Shown here: piece after piece, positions 1 to 8,678 of the stretch | Position numbering within the stretch: the stretch's first letter is position 1 | How the letters are laid out: each line of letters starts with the position of its first letter | Assembly: GCF_013033355.1 (NCBI RefSeq) | Contig: NZ_WQDY01000018.1 | Coordinates: 1-46,767, forward strand | DNA length: 46,767 bases | From: Ruegeria lacuscaerulensis | Lineage (GTDB): Bacteria; Pseudomonadota; Alphaproteobacteria; Rhodobacterales; Rhodobacteraceae | Reading direction: 5' to 3' | Notes under the pieces: generated by a model | What the model saw: the letters and a program-made list of their open reading frames with translations, nothing else | Told to the model about the DNA's origin: nothing | Database searches by the model: none | Position numbers and translations under genes: made by a program

Positions 1-55
1 CAATCGTGCCGATGTTGACGTGCGGTTTTGTACGCTCAAACTTTTCCTTTGCCAT
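1..55 (-). CDS. tuf: Elongation factor Tu, N-terminal fragment (cut by window edge)
   Basis: EF-Tu carries aminoacyl-tRNA to the ribosomal A site as a GTP complex. Only the first 18 codons are inside the window, read leftward from an ATG at 55-53. They encode MAKEKFERTKPHVNIGTI, the nearly invariant start of bacterial EF-Tu. GAGGA lies directly before the ATG. The gene upstream on the same strand is a lipoprotein gene rather than fusA, so this may be a second tuf copy away from the str operon; that is inference. Confidence 0.95.
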   Translation of the reverse strand, partial: MAKEKFERTKPHVNIGTI

Positions 56-81
56 TCCTCAGGCGCCCTTTTGCGATTTGG

Positions 82-96
82 GGGACCCTTGGTCCC
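82..96 (-). other. Inverted repeat in the tuf leader
   Basis: GGGACC (82-87) and GGTCCC (91-96) form a perfect 6-bp stem with a 3-base loop, 27 bases upstream of the tuf start. No T-run follows on the minus strand, so it is a poor intrinsic terminator for the upstream lipoprotein gene. It may be a leader structure of tuf. The rest of 56-168 shows no gene. Confidence 0.4.
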
Positions 97-168
97 GTGG
101 TTACATCTGCGCGCGCGAGATATTTGGTTCGCAGGGGAAAATCAAGCACATCCTGAGGGAAAAGCCGT

Positions 169-762
169 TTACGACGCTGGATTTTGCGTGAGCTCGCCGG
201 AATCCAGCGGCTGGATCAGATCGGGGCGACTTTTGAACCAACCGTTCTGTTGATGTTCTTCGGCCAGCCATTCCTCGACTCGGTCCGCAACCTTCAAGGC
301 CAGACCGCTCATCTGCTCTTCTTTAGTACGCTCATGGCCCGAGCCCTTTAACGCGCTGCCGCCAGTGGTGTCTTCCAGAACCTGAAATTGTTTGCCCTTG
401 GCCAGAAATTCTTTCTTGTTCACATCATAGACATTCACCAGCACAATCGCGGTGCTGCGTGGGTTGTAGATCACCGGAATGCCCGGAGGTGCCAGCATAT
501 ATCCCTCTAGGCTGATGCCGATATCATAATCCTGCGCGCCTTCGTATCGGCCAAGGCGGATATCCACCGCATTCTGGATCGCGGCCGTCCACTCGTCCGG
601 CGTAGCGTCGCGTGAGACCGGTCCCTGAACCGCCTTTTCGGCAAAGGCATAGTTTACGCGCAGTTTGAATTCGCCGAGCGACTCGGGCTCTTCGTACACT
701 TGCGTCTGCGTACACGCGCCCAACAGGGCCAGTCCGGTGATCAAGGTCAAAATGCGCAACAT
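169..762 (-). CDS. Conserved lipoprotein, roseobacter type (197 aa)
   Basis: The N-terminus is a lipoprotein signal peptide: a short charged start, a hydrophobic stretch and the lipobox LGAC, giving Cys17 as the lipidated residue. The mature 180 residues have no motif I can name; they are mixed alpha/beta with a charged C-terminal helix. It resembles uncharacterised roseobacter lipoproteins (perhaps DUF6778), but that assignment is from memory and weak. The ATG at 762 follows a GAGACGAGAGAC stretch that is only a modest ribosome site. It lies between parC and tuf on the same strand, with about 100 bases to parC that hold a hairpin, so it probably has its own promoter. The function is unknown; the likely site is the periplasmic face of a membrane. 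Confidence 0.8.
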   Translation of the reverse strand: MLRILTLITGLALLGACTQTQVYEEPESLGEFKLRVNYAFAEKAVQGPVSRDATPDEWTAAIQNAVDIRLGRYEGAQDYDIGISLEGYMLAPPGIPVIYNPRSTAIVLVNVYDVNKKEFLAKGKQFQVLEDTTGGSALKGSGHERTKEEQMSGLALKVADRVEEWLAEEHQQNGWFKSRPDLIQPLDSGELTQNPAS

Positions 763-803
763 GTCTCTCGTCTCGATAGGCCTGTTTTCTTTGATTTAGC
801 GCA

Positions 804-832
804 CCGATACGGACTGTGCCAAGCCGTATCGG
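804..832. terminator. 9-bp hairpin between parC and the lipoprotein gene
   Basis: CCGATACGG (804-812) and CCGTATCGG (824-832) form a perfect 9-bp stem with an 11-base loop in the short gap after parC on the minus strand. There is no clear T-run on either side, so it may be a Rho-aided stop or an operator for the lipoprotein gene. Confidence 0.35.
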
Positions 833-859
833 CGGAATTCCCCGCAAGCGGTCGCAAAA

Positions 860-3208
860 TCACGAGAATTTATAGTCCCTCGGGAAGCCGTAAGGCGGCT
901 TTTTCCCGACGCTGGCGCGTTTGGCCAGCCATTGAGACATATCCGCCTCGTGCCGGGTCTTGTCGCCACCCATGGACCATTTCAGGCCCTCCTCCCAGTT
1001 GAAAGTGGTGATGTCGGACAGACCGCCATCCAGCTCCAGCGTGCCCTGACGCCCGCGCGCCATGTTGTATTTCTGCAAACGTACACCCTTGCCGCGGGTC
1101 ATCTCAGGCAATTCTTCGGTCGGGAAGACCAGGAACTTGCCGTTTTGAGACACCACCGCTACGTGGTCGCCCGCGACCGGTTTGCAGATCACCGCCGTTT
1201 CATCACCTTTGACGTTCAGCACCTGCTTGCCGTTGCGGGTCTGCGCCAGCACGTCATCCTCGGGCACCATGAACCCGTTGCCCGCATCCGAAGCCACCAA
1301 CAGCTTGCGCCCCGGCTTGTGGATCAGGATGTCGATGATCTGCGCCTCGTTCGGCAGGTCGACCATCAGACGCAGCGGCTCGCCCATGCCCCGCCCGCCA
1401 GGCAGGTTGGCGGCGCTGACCGTGTAGAACCGACCGTTTGAGGCAAAGACCAACAGGCGGTCCGTGGTCTCCGCGTGGAAGATGAAACGCGGGCCGTCAC
1501 CGTCCTTGAACTTCAGCTCGCGCTTGAGGTCGATATGGCCGGTCATGGCGCGAATCCAGCCCATCTGCGAACAGACGACCGTGATCGGCTCCTTGTCGAT
1601 CATCGCCTCAAGCGGCACTTCCTCGACCTGTCCAGCCTCGGCGAATTGGGTACGGCGTGCGCCGCCTTCGTAGTCTTTACCAAAGGTCTTCTTGGTCTCT
1701 TTCAACTGCTCGGCGATCTTGGCCCATTGCAGTGCGGGATCAGCCAGCAGGTCTTCGAGATTGGCGCGCTCTTCCATCAACGCGTCACGCTCGCGGACCA
1801 GCTCCATCTCTTCCAGACGGCGCAGGCTTCGCAAGCGCATGTTGAGGATGGCGTCGACCTGAACCTCGGACAGTTCGCCCTCGCCCGGTTTGGGCGAGAC
1901 ATAGTCGGATTCGTCCGTCGCGCGAACGTGGTCGATGCCCCAATCTTCGCGCATCAAAGCAGCTTTGGGATCATCGTCATAACGGATGATGTCAATCACA
2001 CGGTCGAGGTTCAGGAAGGCAACGATAAAGCCCTCCAACACTTCTAACCGGTGGTCGATCTTAGCCATGCGGTGACGCGAACGCCGCAACAACACCTCTT
2101 GCCGGTGGTCAAGGAAGGCGCGCAGCACTTCCTTCATCGAGCAGACCTTGGGCGTCACCCCGTCGATCAGCACGTTCATATTCAGGCTGAAACGCACCTC
2201 AAGGTCCGAGTTGCGGTAGAGCATCCCCATCAGCACCTCGGGGTCCACGTTTTTAGAACGCGGCTCAAGGATCAGACGAATGTCATCCGCGGATTCATCG
2301 CGGACATCGCCGAGGATGGGGATTTTCTTGGTCTGGATCAGCTCCGCGATCTTTTCGATCAGCTTGGATTTCTGAACCTGATATGGGATCTCGGTGACAA
2401 CGATCTGCCACTGGCCACGCCCCAGATCCTCGACCTCATACTTACAGCGCAGGCGGAACGATCCACGCCCGGTGCGATAAGCCTGCGCGATATTCTCAGG
2501 GGGCTCGACAATCACGCCACCAGTCGGAAAGTCCGGGCCGGGGACATAGTTCAGCAGCGTGTCATCCCGCGCGTCCGGCGTTTTGATCAGATGCAGACAG
2601 GCATCGCAGAGCTCAGAGATATTATGCGGCGGGATATTCGTCGCCATGCCCACCGCGATACCACTGGCGCCGTTTGCCAGCAGGTTCGGGAACTGCGCCG
2701 GCAGAACGACCGGTTCAGTCAGCGTCCCGTCATAGTTGTCACGGAAATCAACAGCGTCTTCGTTCAGACCTTCCAGCAGCGCTTCGGCCACGATGGTCAT
2801 CCGCGCCTCGGTGTATCGCGAGGCCGCCGGATTGTCGCCGTCAATGTTGCCGAAATTCCCCTGCCCGTCGACCAGCGGGTATCGGACGTTAAAGTCCTGC
2901 GCTAGACGCGCCATCGCGTCGTAAATCGCGGCATCACCGTGGGGGTGATAGTTACCCATCACGTCGCCCGAGATCTTGGCGGACTTACGGAATCCCCCTG
3001 TCGCGCTGAGTCGCAGCTCGCGCATTGCATAGAGGATTCGCCGGTGAACCGGCTTCAGACCATCGCGCGCATCGGGCAGCGCCCGGTGCATGATGGTGGA
3101 CAAAGCATAGGTCAGATAGCGTTCGCCAATCGCGCGGCGCAGCGGTTCGGCTACCTCGCCCCCACCTTCGGGGGCCTCCATGTTGGGGTCGTCGATCGTG
3201 TCGTTCAT
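860..3208 (-). CDS. parC: DNA topoisomerase IV subunit A
   Basis: ParC cuts and rejoins both DNA strands and, with ParE, separates linked daughter chromosomes. The 782-residue protein has the type IIA topoisomerase breakage domain: the catalytic tyrosine is Tyr132 in RYTEARM, the segment NYHPHGDAAIYDAM is at 86-99, and a C-terminal beta-pinwheel region follows. I chose the ATG at 3208 (MNDTIDDP) because the longer reading frame adds 27 residues unlike the family; no strong ribosome site precedes either start. At the two positions that set quinolone sensitivity in E. coli ParC (Ser80 and Glu84) this protein has Ala93 and Asp97. It is divergent from the SH3-domain gene. The partner parE is not in the window. 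Confidence 0.95.
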   Translation of the reverse strand: MNDTIDDPNMEAPEGGGEVAEPLRRAIGERYLTYALSTIMHRALPDARDGLKPVHRRILYAMRELRLSATGGFRKSAKISGDVMGNYHPHGDAAIYDAMARLAQDFNVRYPLVDGQGNFGNIDGDNPAASRYTEARMTIVAEALLEGLNEDAVDFRDNYDGTLTEPVVLPAQFPNLLANGASGIAVGMATNIPPHNISELCDACLHLIKTPDARDDTLLNYVPGPDFPTGGVIVEPPENIAQAYRTGRGSFRLRCKYEVEDLGRGQWQIVVTEIPYQVQKSKLIEKIAELIQTKKIPILGDVRDESADDIRLILEPRSKNVDPEVLMGMLYRNSDLEVRFSLNMNVLIDGVTPKVCSMKEVLRAFLDHRQEVLLRRSRHRMAKIDHRLEVLEGFIVAFLNLDRVIDIIRYDDDPKAALMREDWGIDHVRATDESDYVSPKPGEGELSEVQVDAILNMRLRSLRRLEEMELVRERDALMEERANLEDLLADPALQWAKIAEQLKETKKTFGKDYEGGARRTQFAEAGQVEEVPLEAMIDKEPITVVCSQMGWIRAMTGHIDLKRELKFKDGDGPRFIFHAETTDRLLVFASNGRFYTVSAANLPGGRGMGEPLRLMVDLPNEAQIIDILIHKPGRKLLVASDAGNGFMVPEDDVLAQTRNGKQVLNVKGDETAVICKPVAGDHVAVVSQNGKFLVFPTEELPEMTRGKGVRLQKYNMARGRQGTLELDGGLSDITTFNWEEGLKWSMGGDKTRHEADMSQWLAKRASVGKKPPYGFPRDYKFS

Positions 3209-3409
3209 ATATGATGTGATACGACGCAAGCGCGCCGCGGTAAAGCAACCGGCAAGCATTTTGCTGGGGACAAGTGGCGCTTTTTGCAACAGGGGGAGGC
3301 AACCGACGGATTTCCCCCGATCTTTCGACTCGAGACCTCAGATATGGTAAGCTCTCGGTCATTAGACTGCTGCCTATTTCATCTTTTACGATTACCCGGG
3401 GGAAGCGCC

Positions 3410-4021
3410 ATGACGCGCCTTATCGTTGTTAGTTTCGCTGCACTTGGCTGGTGTTTTTACGTCATGAGCGGTGGGCCAGACTTTGAACCGCGCGGCCTGC
3501 GTGCCGAACAGCCTGTGCGTGTCGCCACCCAATCCAAGCCAGTGCAGATCGCACCTGCGCCTGCCCAAAATCTTGTGACCAATGTCGCCAGCCGCACCCC
3601 GGCCGTCCGGGCCAAACCGATCGAGCCTCAACCGGCCGTTGTTGAATTTGTGACTGAAACCGCAAGCGTTGAAGCGCTCAGGGAAATTTCGGTTTTTGAT
3701 GATCAAACTTCCAATTTTACGCTCGCATCGCTTGAAGATGGAGTGAGCGGCCTGCAGCAGATCGAACCAGAAGCGCCTGAACAGATCGCGGAACCGATTG
3801 CCCCCACTGAGCCCGAGAAGGACATTCGCGAGATTTCTGGAACACGGGTCAATCTCCGCGACGGTCCCGGCACGATCTATCCAATCATCGCAAAGGTCGG
3901 CATTGGCCAGAAAGTCGAAATCCTGAGCGACTCGGGCACAGGTTGGCTTCGCCTGCGCGTGTTGCCGCAGCAACAGGTCGGATGGATATCGGCATCTCTG
4001 GTCGAAAAACCCGTAAACTGA
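3410..4021 (+). CDS. Secreted or membrane-anchored SH3-domain protein (203 aa)
   Basis: The protein begins with a hydrophobic segment (about residues 3-20), followed by a long Pro/Ala/Glu-rich linker. The C-terminus (about 136-200) is a bacterial SH3 domain with the signature GTRVNLRDGPGTIYP and closing GWISASLVE. Such domains bind cell-wall peptides or proteins in the periplasm. The ATG at 3410 has GGGGGAAG eight bases upstream; an earlier in-frame start at 3284 would put 42 residues before the membrane segment and is less likely. It is monocistronic, with parC divergent on one side and an SDR gene 69 bases downstream. The partner and exact role are unknown. Confidence 0.85.
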   Translation: MTRLIVVSFAALGWCFYVMSGGPDFEPRGLRAEQPVRVATQSKPVQIAPAPAQNLVTNVASRTPAVRAKPIEPQPAVVEFVTETASVEALREISVFDDQTSNFTLASLEDGVSGLQQIEPEAPEQIAEPIAPTEPEKDIREISGTRVNLRDGPGTIYPIIAKVGIGQKVEILSDSGTGWLRLRVLPQQQVGWISASLVEKPVN

Positions 4022-4090
4022 CGCAGTGCAACGATTGTCCCACCCGGTATCACGCCCTAGCTAGGGGTAAGGCTTGGTATCGGGGACACT

Positions 4091-4918
4091 ATGCAGAAAT
4101 CGATTCTAATAACCGGCTGTTCGTCCGGAATCGGGCTGGACGCAGCGCATGGCATGCGCGCTCGCGGTTGGCGCGTCTTTGCATCGTGCCGACAGCAGCG
4201 GGACTGTGACAGGCTACGCGCGCAAGGCTTTGAAAGCCCCCGCATCGACTATACCGACACCGACTGCATCGCCGCTGGTCTGGCCGAGGTGCTTGAGGCC
4301 ACCGGAGGCACGTTGGACGCACTGTTCAACAACGGAGCCCACGGTCTACCCGGCGCAGTCGAAGATCTGCCCACCGACGGGTTGCGCGCGATCTTCGAGG
4401 CTAATTTCTTTGGCTGGCACGAACTGACCCGTCAGGTCATCCCGGTGATGCGAGCGCAAGGCCACGGGCGAATCGTGCAGAACTCCTCGGTTCTGGGACT
4501 GGTCGCCTTCCCCTGGCGCGGAGCTTATGTGGCCACAAAATATGCGATCGAGGGCCTGACCGACACATTGCGGTTGGAACTGGCGGATACCGACATCAAG
4601 GTCAGCCTGATCGAACCCGGCCCGATCACCTCGAAAATCCGCGAGAACTCGATCCCTTTCTTCGAACGTTTCATCGACTGGCAGAACTCAGCCCTGCGCG
4701 AGCGGTATCAGGCGACACTGTTGAAAAGGCTATACGAAACCTCAGGCACAGATCGGTTTGAACTGCCCGCATCCGCCGTGACCGACAAGCTGGCCCATGC
4801 GGTCGAGGCAAAACGACCGCGCCCCCGCTACTACGTTACGACTCCAACTTACATCGCAGGCTACCTGCGCCGCATTCTGCCAACACGTACGATTGACCGT
4901 ATCCTCTCGGACGTCTGA
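4091..4918 (+). CDS. Short-chain dehydrogenase/reductase (275 aa)
   Basis: A classical SDR: an NAD(P)-dependent oxidoreductase with a Rossmann fold. The cofactor motif TGCSSGIG is at residues 9-16 and NNG at 80-82. The catalytic residues are Ser132 or Ser133, Tyr146 and Lys150 (AYVATK), followed by the PG segment of the family. An arginine after the glycine motif (Arg34) hints at NADP use. The length is usual for a classical SDR with a C-terminal extension. A GGGGA site precedes the ATG. The substrate cannot be told from sequence. The neighbours do not form a clear pathway with it. Confidence 0.9.
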   Translation: MQKSILITGCSSGIGLDAAHGMRARGWRVFASCRQQRDCDRLRAQGFESPRIDYTDTDCIAAGLAEVLEATGGTLDALFNNGAHGLPGAVEDLPTDGLRAIFEANFFGWHELTRQVIPVMRAQGHGRIVQNSSVLGLVAFPWRGAYVATKYAIEGLTDTLRLELADTDIKVSLIEPGPITSKIRENSIPFFERFIDWQNSALRERYQATLLKRLYETSGTDRFELPASAVTDKLAHAVEAKRPRPRYYVTTPTYIAGYLRRILPTRTIDRILSDV

Positions 4919-4995
4919 GGCGAAATTACCCGTTCGCTTTTCTCCGCCATGGGTCTAGATGGTAAGCTAATGCAAAAAACGCGGACGGTGTACCC

Positions 4996-5199
4996 ATGGA
5001 CCTATTGATGGTCGTATTATTGCTGGCGATGGCGGCGGTGGTCGTCGTGCTGGTGATCGGCATTTCAAACTTCGGCAAGGCAGGGAAAAGTGCCGCGCTG
5101 AAAAGCAACAAGATGATGCAGCTGCGCATCCTGTTTCAGTTCATTGCCGTGGTGCTGATCGTGCTCTACGTCTGGCTTCGCGGACAGGGAGGTCAGTAA
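4996..5199 (+). CDS. Small twin-transmembrane protein, HIG1-like
   Basis: A 67-residue protein with two membrane helices (about 2-24 and 45-63) and a positively charged loop between them containing LKSNKMMQLRI. The loop and the second helix resemble the HIG1 or 'twin transmembrane protein' families; HIG1 proteins associate with respiratory complexes in other organisms. The stop codon ends at 5199 and the next gene's ATG starts at 5200, so it is translated together with the cobalamin adenosyltransferase gene. This pairing is, from memory, common in Rhodobacterales. The function here is inference. Confidence 0.75.
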   Translation: MDLLMVVLLLAMAAVVVVLVIGISNFGKAGKSAALKSNKMMQLRILFQFIAVVLIVLYVWLRGQGGQ

Positions 5200-5772
5200 A
5201 TGGTTGTACTTAACAAAATCTACACGCGCACCGGCGATGACGGCAAAACAGCCTTGGGCAATGGGGAACGCGTTGCCAAGTATTCGGGTCGAGTTGCTGC
5301 GTATGGCACGGTGGATGAACTGAATTCATTTGTCGGCGTCGCCCGAACCGAAGCTGATGGTGAGGTCGAAGCCGCGCTGTCGCGCATCCAGAATGACCTG
5401 TTCGATCTGGGTGCCGATTTCTGCCGCCCCGACATGGATAAGGATGCCGAGGCTGAATACACGCCGCTGCGCATCGTACCCTCTCAGATCGACAGGCTTG
5501 AGGCTGAGATCGACGTCATGAACGAAGCGCTGGCGCCGCTGCGCAGCTTCATCCTGCCCGGTGGGTCACGCCTGGCGGCCCATCTACATGTGTGCCGCAC
5601 CGTCTCGCGCAGGGCCGAGCGTCTGGCGGTTGAGCTGACCAATATGGAACCTGTCAACGAGGTGGCGGTAAAATACCTCAATCGCCTAAGCGACTGGTTT
5701 TTCGTGGCCGCTCGCTGCGCGAACGAAAACGGCTCGGCGGATGTGCTGTGGGTTCCGGGCGCGAACCGCTGA
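5200..5772 (+). CDS. Cob(I)alamin adenosyltransferase, PduO/MMAB type
   Basis: It transfers the adenosyl group of ATP to cob(I)alamin to make coenzyme B12, the cofactor of methylmalonyl-CoA and ethylmalonyl-CoA mutases. All family motifs are present: the ATP-binding RTGDDGKT near the N-terminus, YGTVDELNS, FILPGG, CRTVSRRAER and the C-terminal YLNRLSDWFF. The length of 190 residues is normal. It directly abuts the small membrane protein gene upstream. About 170 bases separate it from etfB. The coupling with etfB, mcd and the B12 genes at 43-45 kb fits a strain that uses B12-dependent acyl-CoA mutases. Confidence 0.95.
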   Translation: MVVLNKIYTRTGDDGKTALGNGERVAKYSGRVAAYGTVDELNSFVGVARTEADGEVEAALSRIQNDLFDLGADFCRPDMDKDAEAEYTPLRIVPSQIDRLEAEIDVMNEALAPLRSFILPGGSRLAAHLHVCRTVSRRAERLAVELTNMEPVNEVAVKYLNRLSDWFFVAARCANENGSADVLWVPGANR

Positions 5773-5944
5773 AGCGTTGGCTTGAGCGCGCCGTAGCGTC
5801 AAAAAATATGAAACGCGACGTCCCAAGCCCACGAGATGACGATTTTGCCCTGTTGTCGTGTGTCTTGAGACGTTATTCAGACGTCCGAGAGCATTGGTGG
5901 AGTCGCGTCGCGGCTCACCGTTATTTGTGAGGAGCAAGCGCAAA

Positions 5945-6703
5945 ATGAAGGTACTCGTGCCTGTCAAACGCGTGATTGACTATAACGTGAAAGTTCGCGT
6001 CAAAGCGGACGGCAGCGGTGTTGATCTCGCCAATGTCAAAATGTCGATGAACCCGTTCGACGAGATCGCCGTCGAAGAGGCGATCCGTCTGAAAGAAGCA
6101 GGCAAGGCGGATGAAGTCGTCGCTGTTTCCGTCGGCGTCAAGCAGGCGCAGGAAACCCTGCGCACCGCTCTGGCCATGGGTGCCGACCGCGCAATTCTGG
6201 TTGTTGCGGCTGATGACGTGCACACCGATATCGAACCGCTGGCCGTTGCCAAGATCCTGGCCAAAGTGGTCGAGGAAGAGCAGCCGGGTCTGGTTCTGGC
6301 GGGCAAGCAGGCGATCGACAACGACATGAACGCCACCGGTCAGATGTTGTCGGCCCTGTTGGGCTGGAGCCAAGGCACCTTCGCCTCTGAGGTGGATATC
6401 GAAGGCGACAGCGCCAAGATCACCCGCGAGGTTGACGGCGGTCTGCAGACCATCAGCGTCAAGATGCCGACCATCGTGACCGTTGACCTGCGCCTGAACG
6501 AGCCGCGCTATGCTTCGCTGCCCAACATCATGAAGGCGAAGAAAAAGCCGCTGGACGAGAAAACTGCTGCCGATTACGGCGTCGACGTCACTCCTCGTCT
6601 GGAAATCGTCAAAACCGAAGAGCCGCCGGCACGTGCCGCTGGTATCGTCGTGGGCTCGGTTGACGAGCTGGTTGCGAAACTCAAAGAAGCGGGGGCTGTG
6701 TAA
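5945..6703 (+). CDS. etfB: Electron transfer flavoprotein, beta subunit
   Basis: EtfB binds AMP and, with EtfA, accepts electrons from acyl-CoA dehydrogenases and passes them to ETF-ubiquinone oxidoreductase. The protein begins MKVLVPVKRVIDYNVK and has the family motif VDLRLNEPRYASLPNIMKAK around residue 180-200. At 252 residues it is full length. I chose the ATG at 5945, preceded by GAGGAG ten bases upstream; the reading frame is open further back but without family similarity. It overlaps etfA by one base (TAATG). A likely client dehydrogenase, Mcd, is encoded at 19-21 kb. Confidence 0.97.
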   Translation: MKVLVPVKRVIDYNVKVRVKADGSGVDLANVKMSMNPFDEIAVEEAIRLKEAGKADEVVAVSVGVKQAQETLRTALAMGADRAILVVAADDVHTDIEPLAVAKILAKVVEEEQPGLVLAGKQAIDNDMNATGQMLSALLGWSQGTFASEVDIEGDSAKITREVDGGLQTISVKMPTIVTVDLRLNEPRYASLPNIMKAKKKPLDEKTAADYGVDVTPRLEIVKTEEPPARAAGIVVGSVDELVAKLKEAGAV

Positions 6704-7632
6704 TGGCTGTTCTTCTTCTCGCCGAAGTCAATAATGGTGAACTGGCGCTGGACGCCACCGCCAAAGCCGTTAACGCCGCGAAGGCGCTGGGTGACGTGAC
6801 CGTTCTGGCCGCAGGTGGTTCTGCCGCTGCTGCCGGTGAGGCTGCCGCAAAGATCGACGGTGTCTCCAAGGTTCTGGTTGCCGAAGACGCATCACTGGGT
6901 CACCGCCTGGCGGAATCGACCGCAGCCCTGATCGTGGGCCTGGCCGATGGCTATGAGCACATCGTCGCACCGGCTACCACCGACGCCAAGAACGTGATGC
7001 CCCGCGTCGCAGCCCTGCTGGACGCGATGGTGATCTCGGATGCATCCGGCGTGGTTGACGGTTCGACCTTCGAGCGTCCGATTTACGCAGGCAACGCGAT
7101 CCAGACCGTGAAATCGAACGACGCCAAGAAAGTCGTCACCTTCCGTACCGCGTCCTTCGATGCTGCAGGCGAAGGCGGCTCGGCCGCGGTCGAGACGATC
7201 TCGGTTGGTGACAACCCGGGTCTGTCTTCGTGGGTCGAGGACAAGGTTGCCGAAAGCGATCGCCCGGAACTGACCTCGGCTGGCGTTGTTGTCTCGGGCG
7301 GCCGTGGCGTCGGCTCGGAAGAGGACTTCAAACTGATCGAAACCCTGGCAGACAAGCTGGGCGCCGCCGTTGGCGCGTCGCGCGCCGCCGTTGACTCGGG
7401 CTACGCTCCGAACGACTGGCAGGTGGGTCAGACCGGTAAGGTTGTTGCCCCTGATCTGTATGTTGCCGTCGGCATCTCGGGCGCGATCCAGCACCTTGCT
7501 GGTATGAAGGACTCGAAGGTCATCGTTGCGATCAACAAAGACGAAGAAGCACCAATTTTCCAGGTTGCTGACTTCGGTCTGGTTGCCGACCTGTTCCAAG
7601 CCGTACCGGAACTGACCGAAAAACTCGGCTGA
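6703..7632 (+). CDS. etfA: Electron transfer flavoprotein, alpha subunit
   Basis: EtfA carries the FAD of the ETF heterodimer. The C-terminal FAD domain shows GRGVGSEEDF, GASRAAVDSGYAP and VGISGAIQHLAGMKDS, all typical. The length of 309 residues is normal. Translation is coupled to etfB through a one-base overlap. A strong intrinsic terminator begins 35 bases after the stop, so etfBA is a two-gene transcript. Confidence 0.97.
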   Translation: MAVLLLAEVNNGELALDATAKAVNAAKALGDVTVLAAGGSAAAAGEAAAKIDGVSKVLVAEDASLGHRLAESTAALIVGLADGYEHIVAPATTDAKNVMPRVAALLDAMVISDASGVVDGSTFERPIYAGNAIQTVKSNDAKKVVTFRTASFDAAGEGGSAAVETISVGDNPGLSSWVEDKVAESDRPELTSAGVVVSGGRGVGSEEDFKLIETLADKLGAAVGASRAAVDSGYAPNDWQVGQTGKVVAPDLYVAVGISGAIQHLAGMKDSKVIVAINKDEEAPIFQVADFGLVADLFQAVPELTEKLG

Positions 7633-7667
7633 TCTTAAGCCGAGGCTTTTCGACGAAAAATCTGACA

Positions 7668-7694
7668 GGCCCGCCAAAATGGCGGGCCTTTTTC
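7668..7694 (+). terminator. Intrinsic terminator of etfBA
   Basis: GGCCCGCC (7668-7675), loop AAAAT, GGCGGGCC (7681-7688), then TTTTTCTT. The stem is perfect. Because DUF6473 ends at 7695 on the other strand, the hairpin may stop both transcripts; an A-rich stretch at 7656-7660 supplies a weaker T-run on the minus strand. Confidence 0.95.
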
Positions 7695-8516
7695 TTAGCG
7701 CAGATCCCGAATTGGACCCGCCAGCGCCTCGGCTATGGTCCTGTGCGCAGCAGGCCCAATCATGTACTCAGCCATCGGCTGCTGCAAAGTTCCGAATAGC
7801 ATGTCTTCAAGCTCGTCCGATTGCCCAGAAACGCTGACAGTCTCACGCACGATTGCCGCGCAAAAAGGTCTAACCGCGTCCAGCAATCCAAGAGACAATG
7901 GCACGTCTGCTTCATCGGCAGGGTCCCCGCCATCCGATTGACCAACAACCTGCAAACAGAGAAGAATCACTGGCACGTCCAGTTTTTCCAGCAGGGCCCG
8001 CATCTGCTTTAACCAATTGCGCCGTAGCTCATCTGCGACGGCTTCGAAACGTGCGTCCTGATGGTCGCGCAACAGCGCCATCAGGTGATGCACGAAATTC
8101 ACGTCGGCAAAATCGACATCGGGGTATAGCGAGATCAGATCATCCGTGGCGGCCAGAAATCGATCGTTCCGCCTTGGATGGACGCGATAGAAGCGATTCG
8201 ATTGTCCAAGTAGGTCCGGCGCTTGCAACACGCACAGTTCAGCCTTGTCCATCAACGACTGAAGACCGGAATCGCGACACAACGCGTCGACACCGCAGAA
8301 CAGGCTGCCAAGGTTTAAACACCGCCTGTCAAGCTTGTCTTCCAAAACGGACGCGAACGGAGTTTCGACGAAACGGCCAAACGTCTCTGTCCCACCGATG
8401 CAAGCCATATATGGCGTATCCAGTGATCGCTCGGGACCACGAAACCAAAGCCGCGAACCCGAATACCGGCAGACGGCATCCTCGGGAACCCCCGAGCCTG
8501 TTTGGTAATAGCTCAT
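7695..8516 (-). CDS. DUF6473 family protein (273 aa)
   Basis: A roseobacter family of unknown function. Typical segments are a Tyr/Cys-rich start (CRYSGSRLWFRGPERSLD), the strand-loop IGGTETFGRFVE and the motif SNRFYRVHPRRNDRFL. The glycine-rich GGTETFG followed by later strands suggests an SGNH-hydrolase-like or sulfotransferase-associated fold, but I cannot identify a catalytic set. I chose the ATG at 8516 (GGGTGAG upstream) because the frame, although open to 8672, loses family similarity before it. It is convergent with etfA and divergent from the hydroxybutyryl-CoA dehydrogenase gene. Confidence 0.85.
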   Translation of the reverse strand: MSYYQTGSGVPEDAVCRYSGSRLWFRGPERSLDTPYMACIGGTETFGRFVETPFASVLEDKLDRRCLNLGSLFCGVDALCRDSGLQSLMDKAELCVLQAPDLLGQSNRFYRVHPRRNDRFLAATDDLISLYPDVDFADVNFVHHLMALLRDHQDARFEAVADELRRNWLKQMRALLEKLDVPVILLCLQVVGQSDGGDPADEADVPLSLGLLDAVRPFCAAIVRETVSVSGQSDELEDMLFGTLQQPMAEYMIGPAAHRTIAEALAGPIRDLR

Positions 8517-8678
8517 TACACTCACCCATTTTTCACCCGGGAGACACTTTGCAGCGGCATATCTTGAGAAATTACTAATGTGCGCATTTGAAGCAAATTC
8601 GATGGGTCTCATCCTCTTGCCGCCCGCCCCCATCTGCCGATACTGTCGCCGTAACCCGTGGGACAGAGGCACCTGAAT

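Noticed and set aside
56..168. tRNA gene between tuf and the lipoprotein gene
   Set aside because: The space is 113 bases but no cloverleaf, T-loop sequence or CCA end is visible on either strand.
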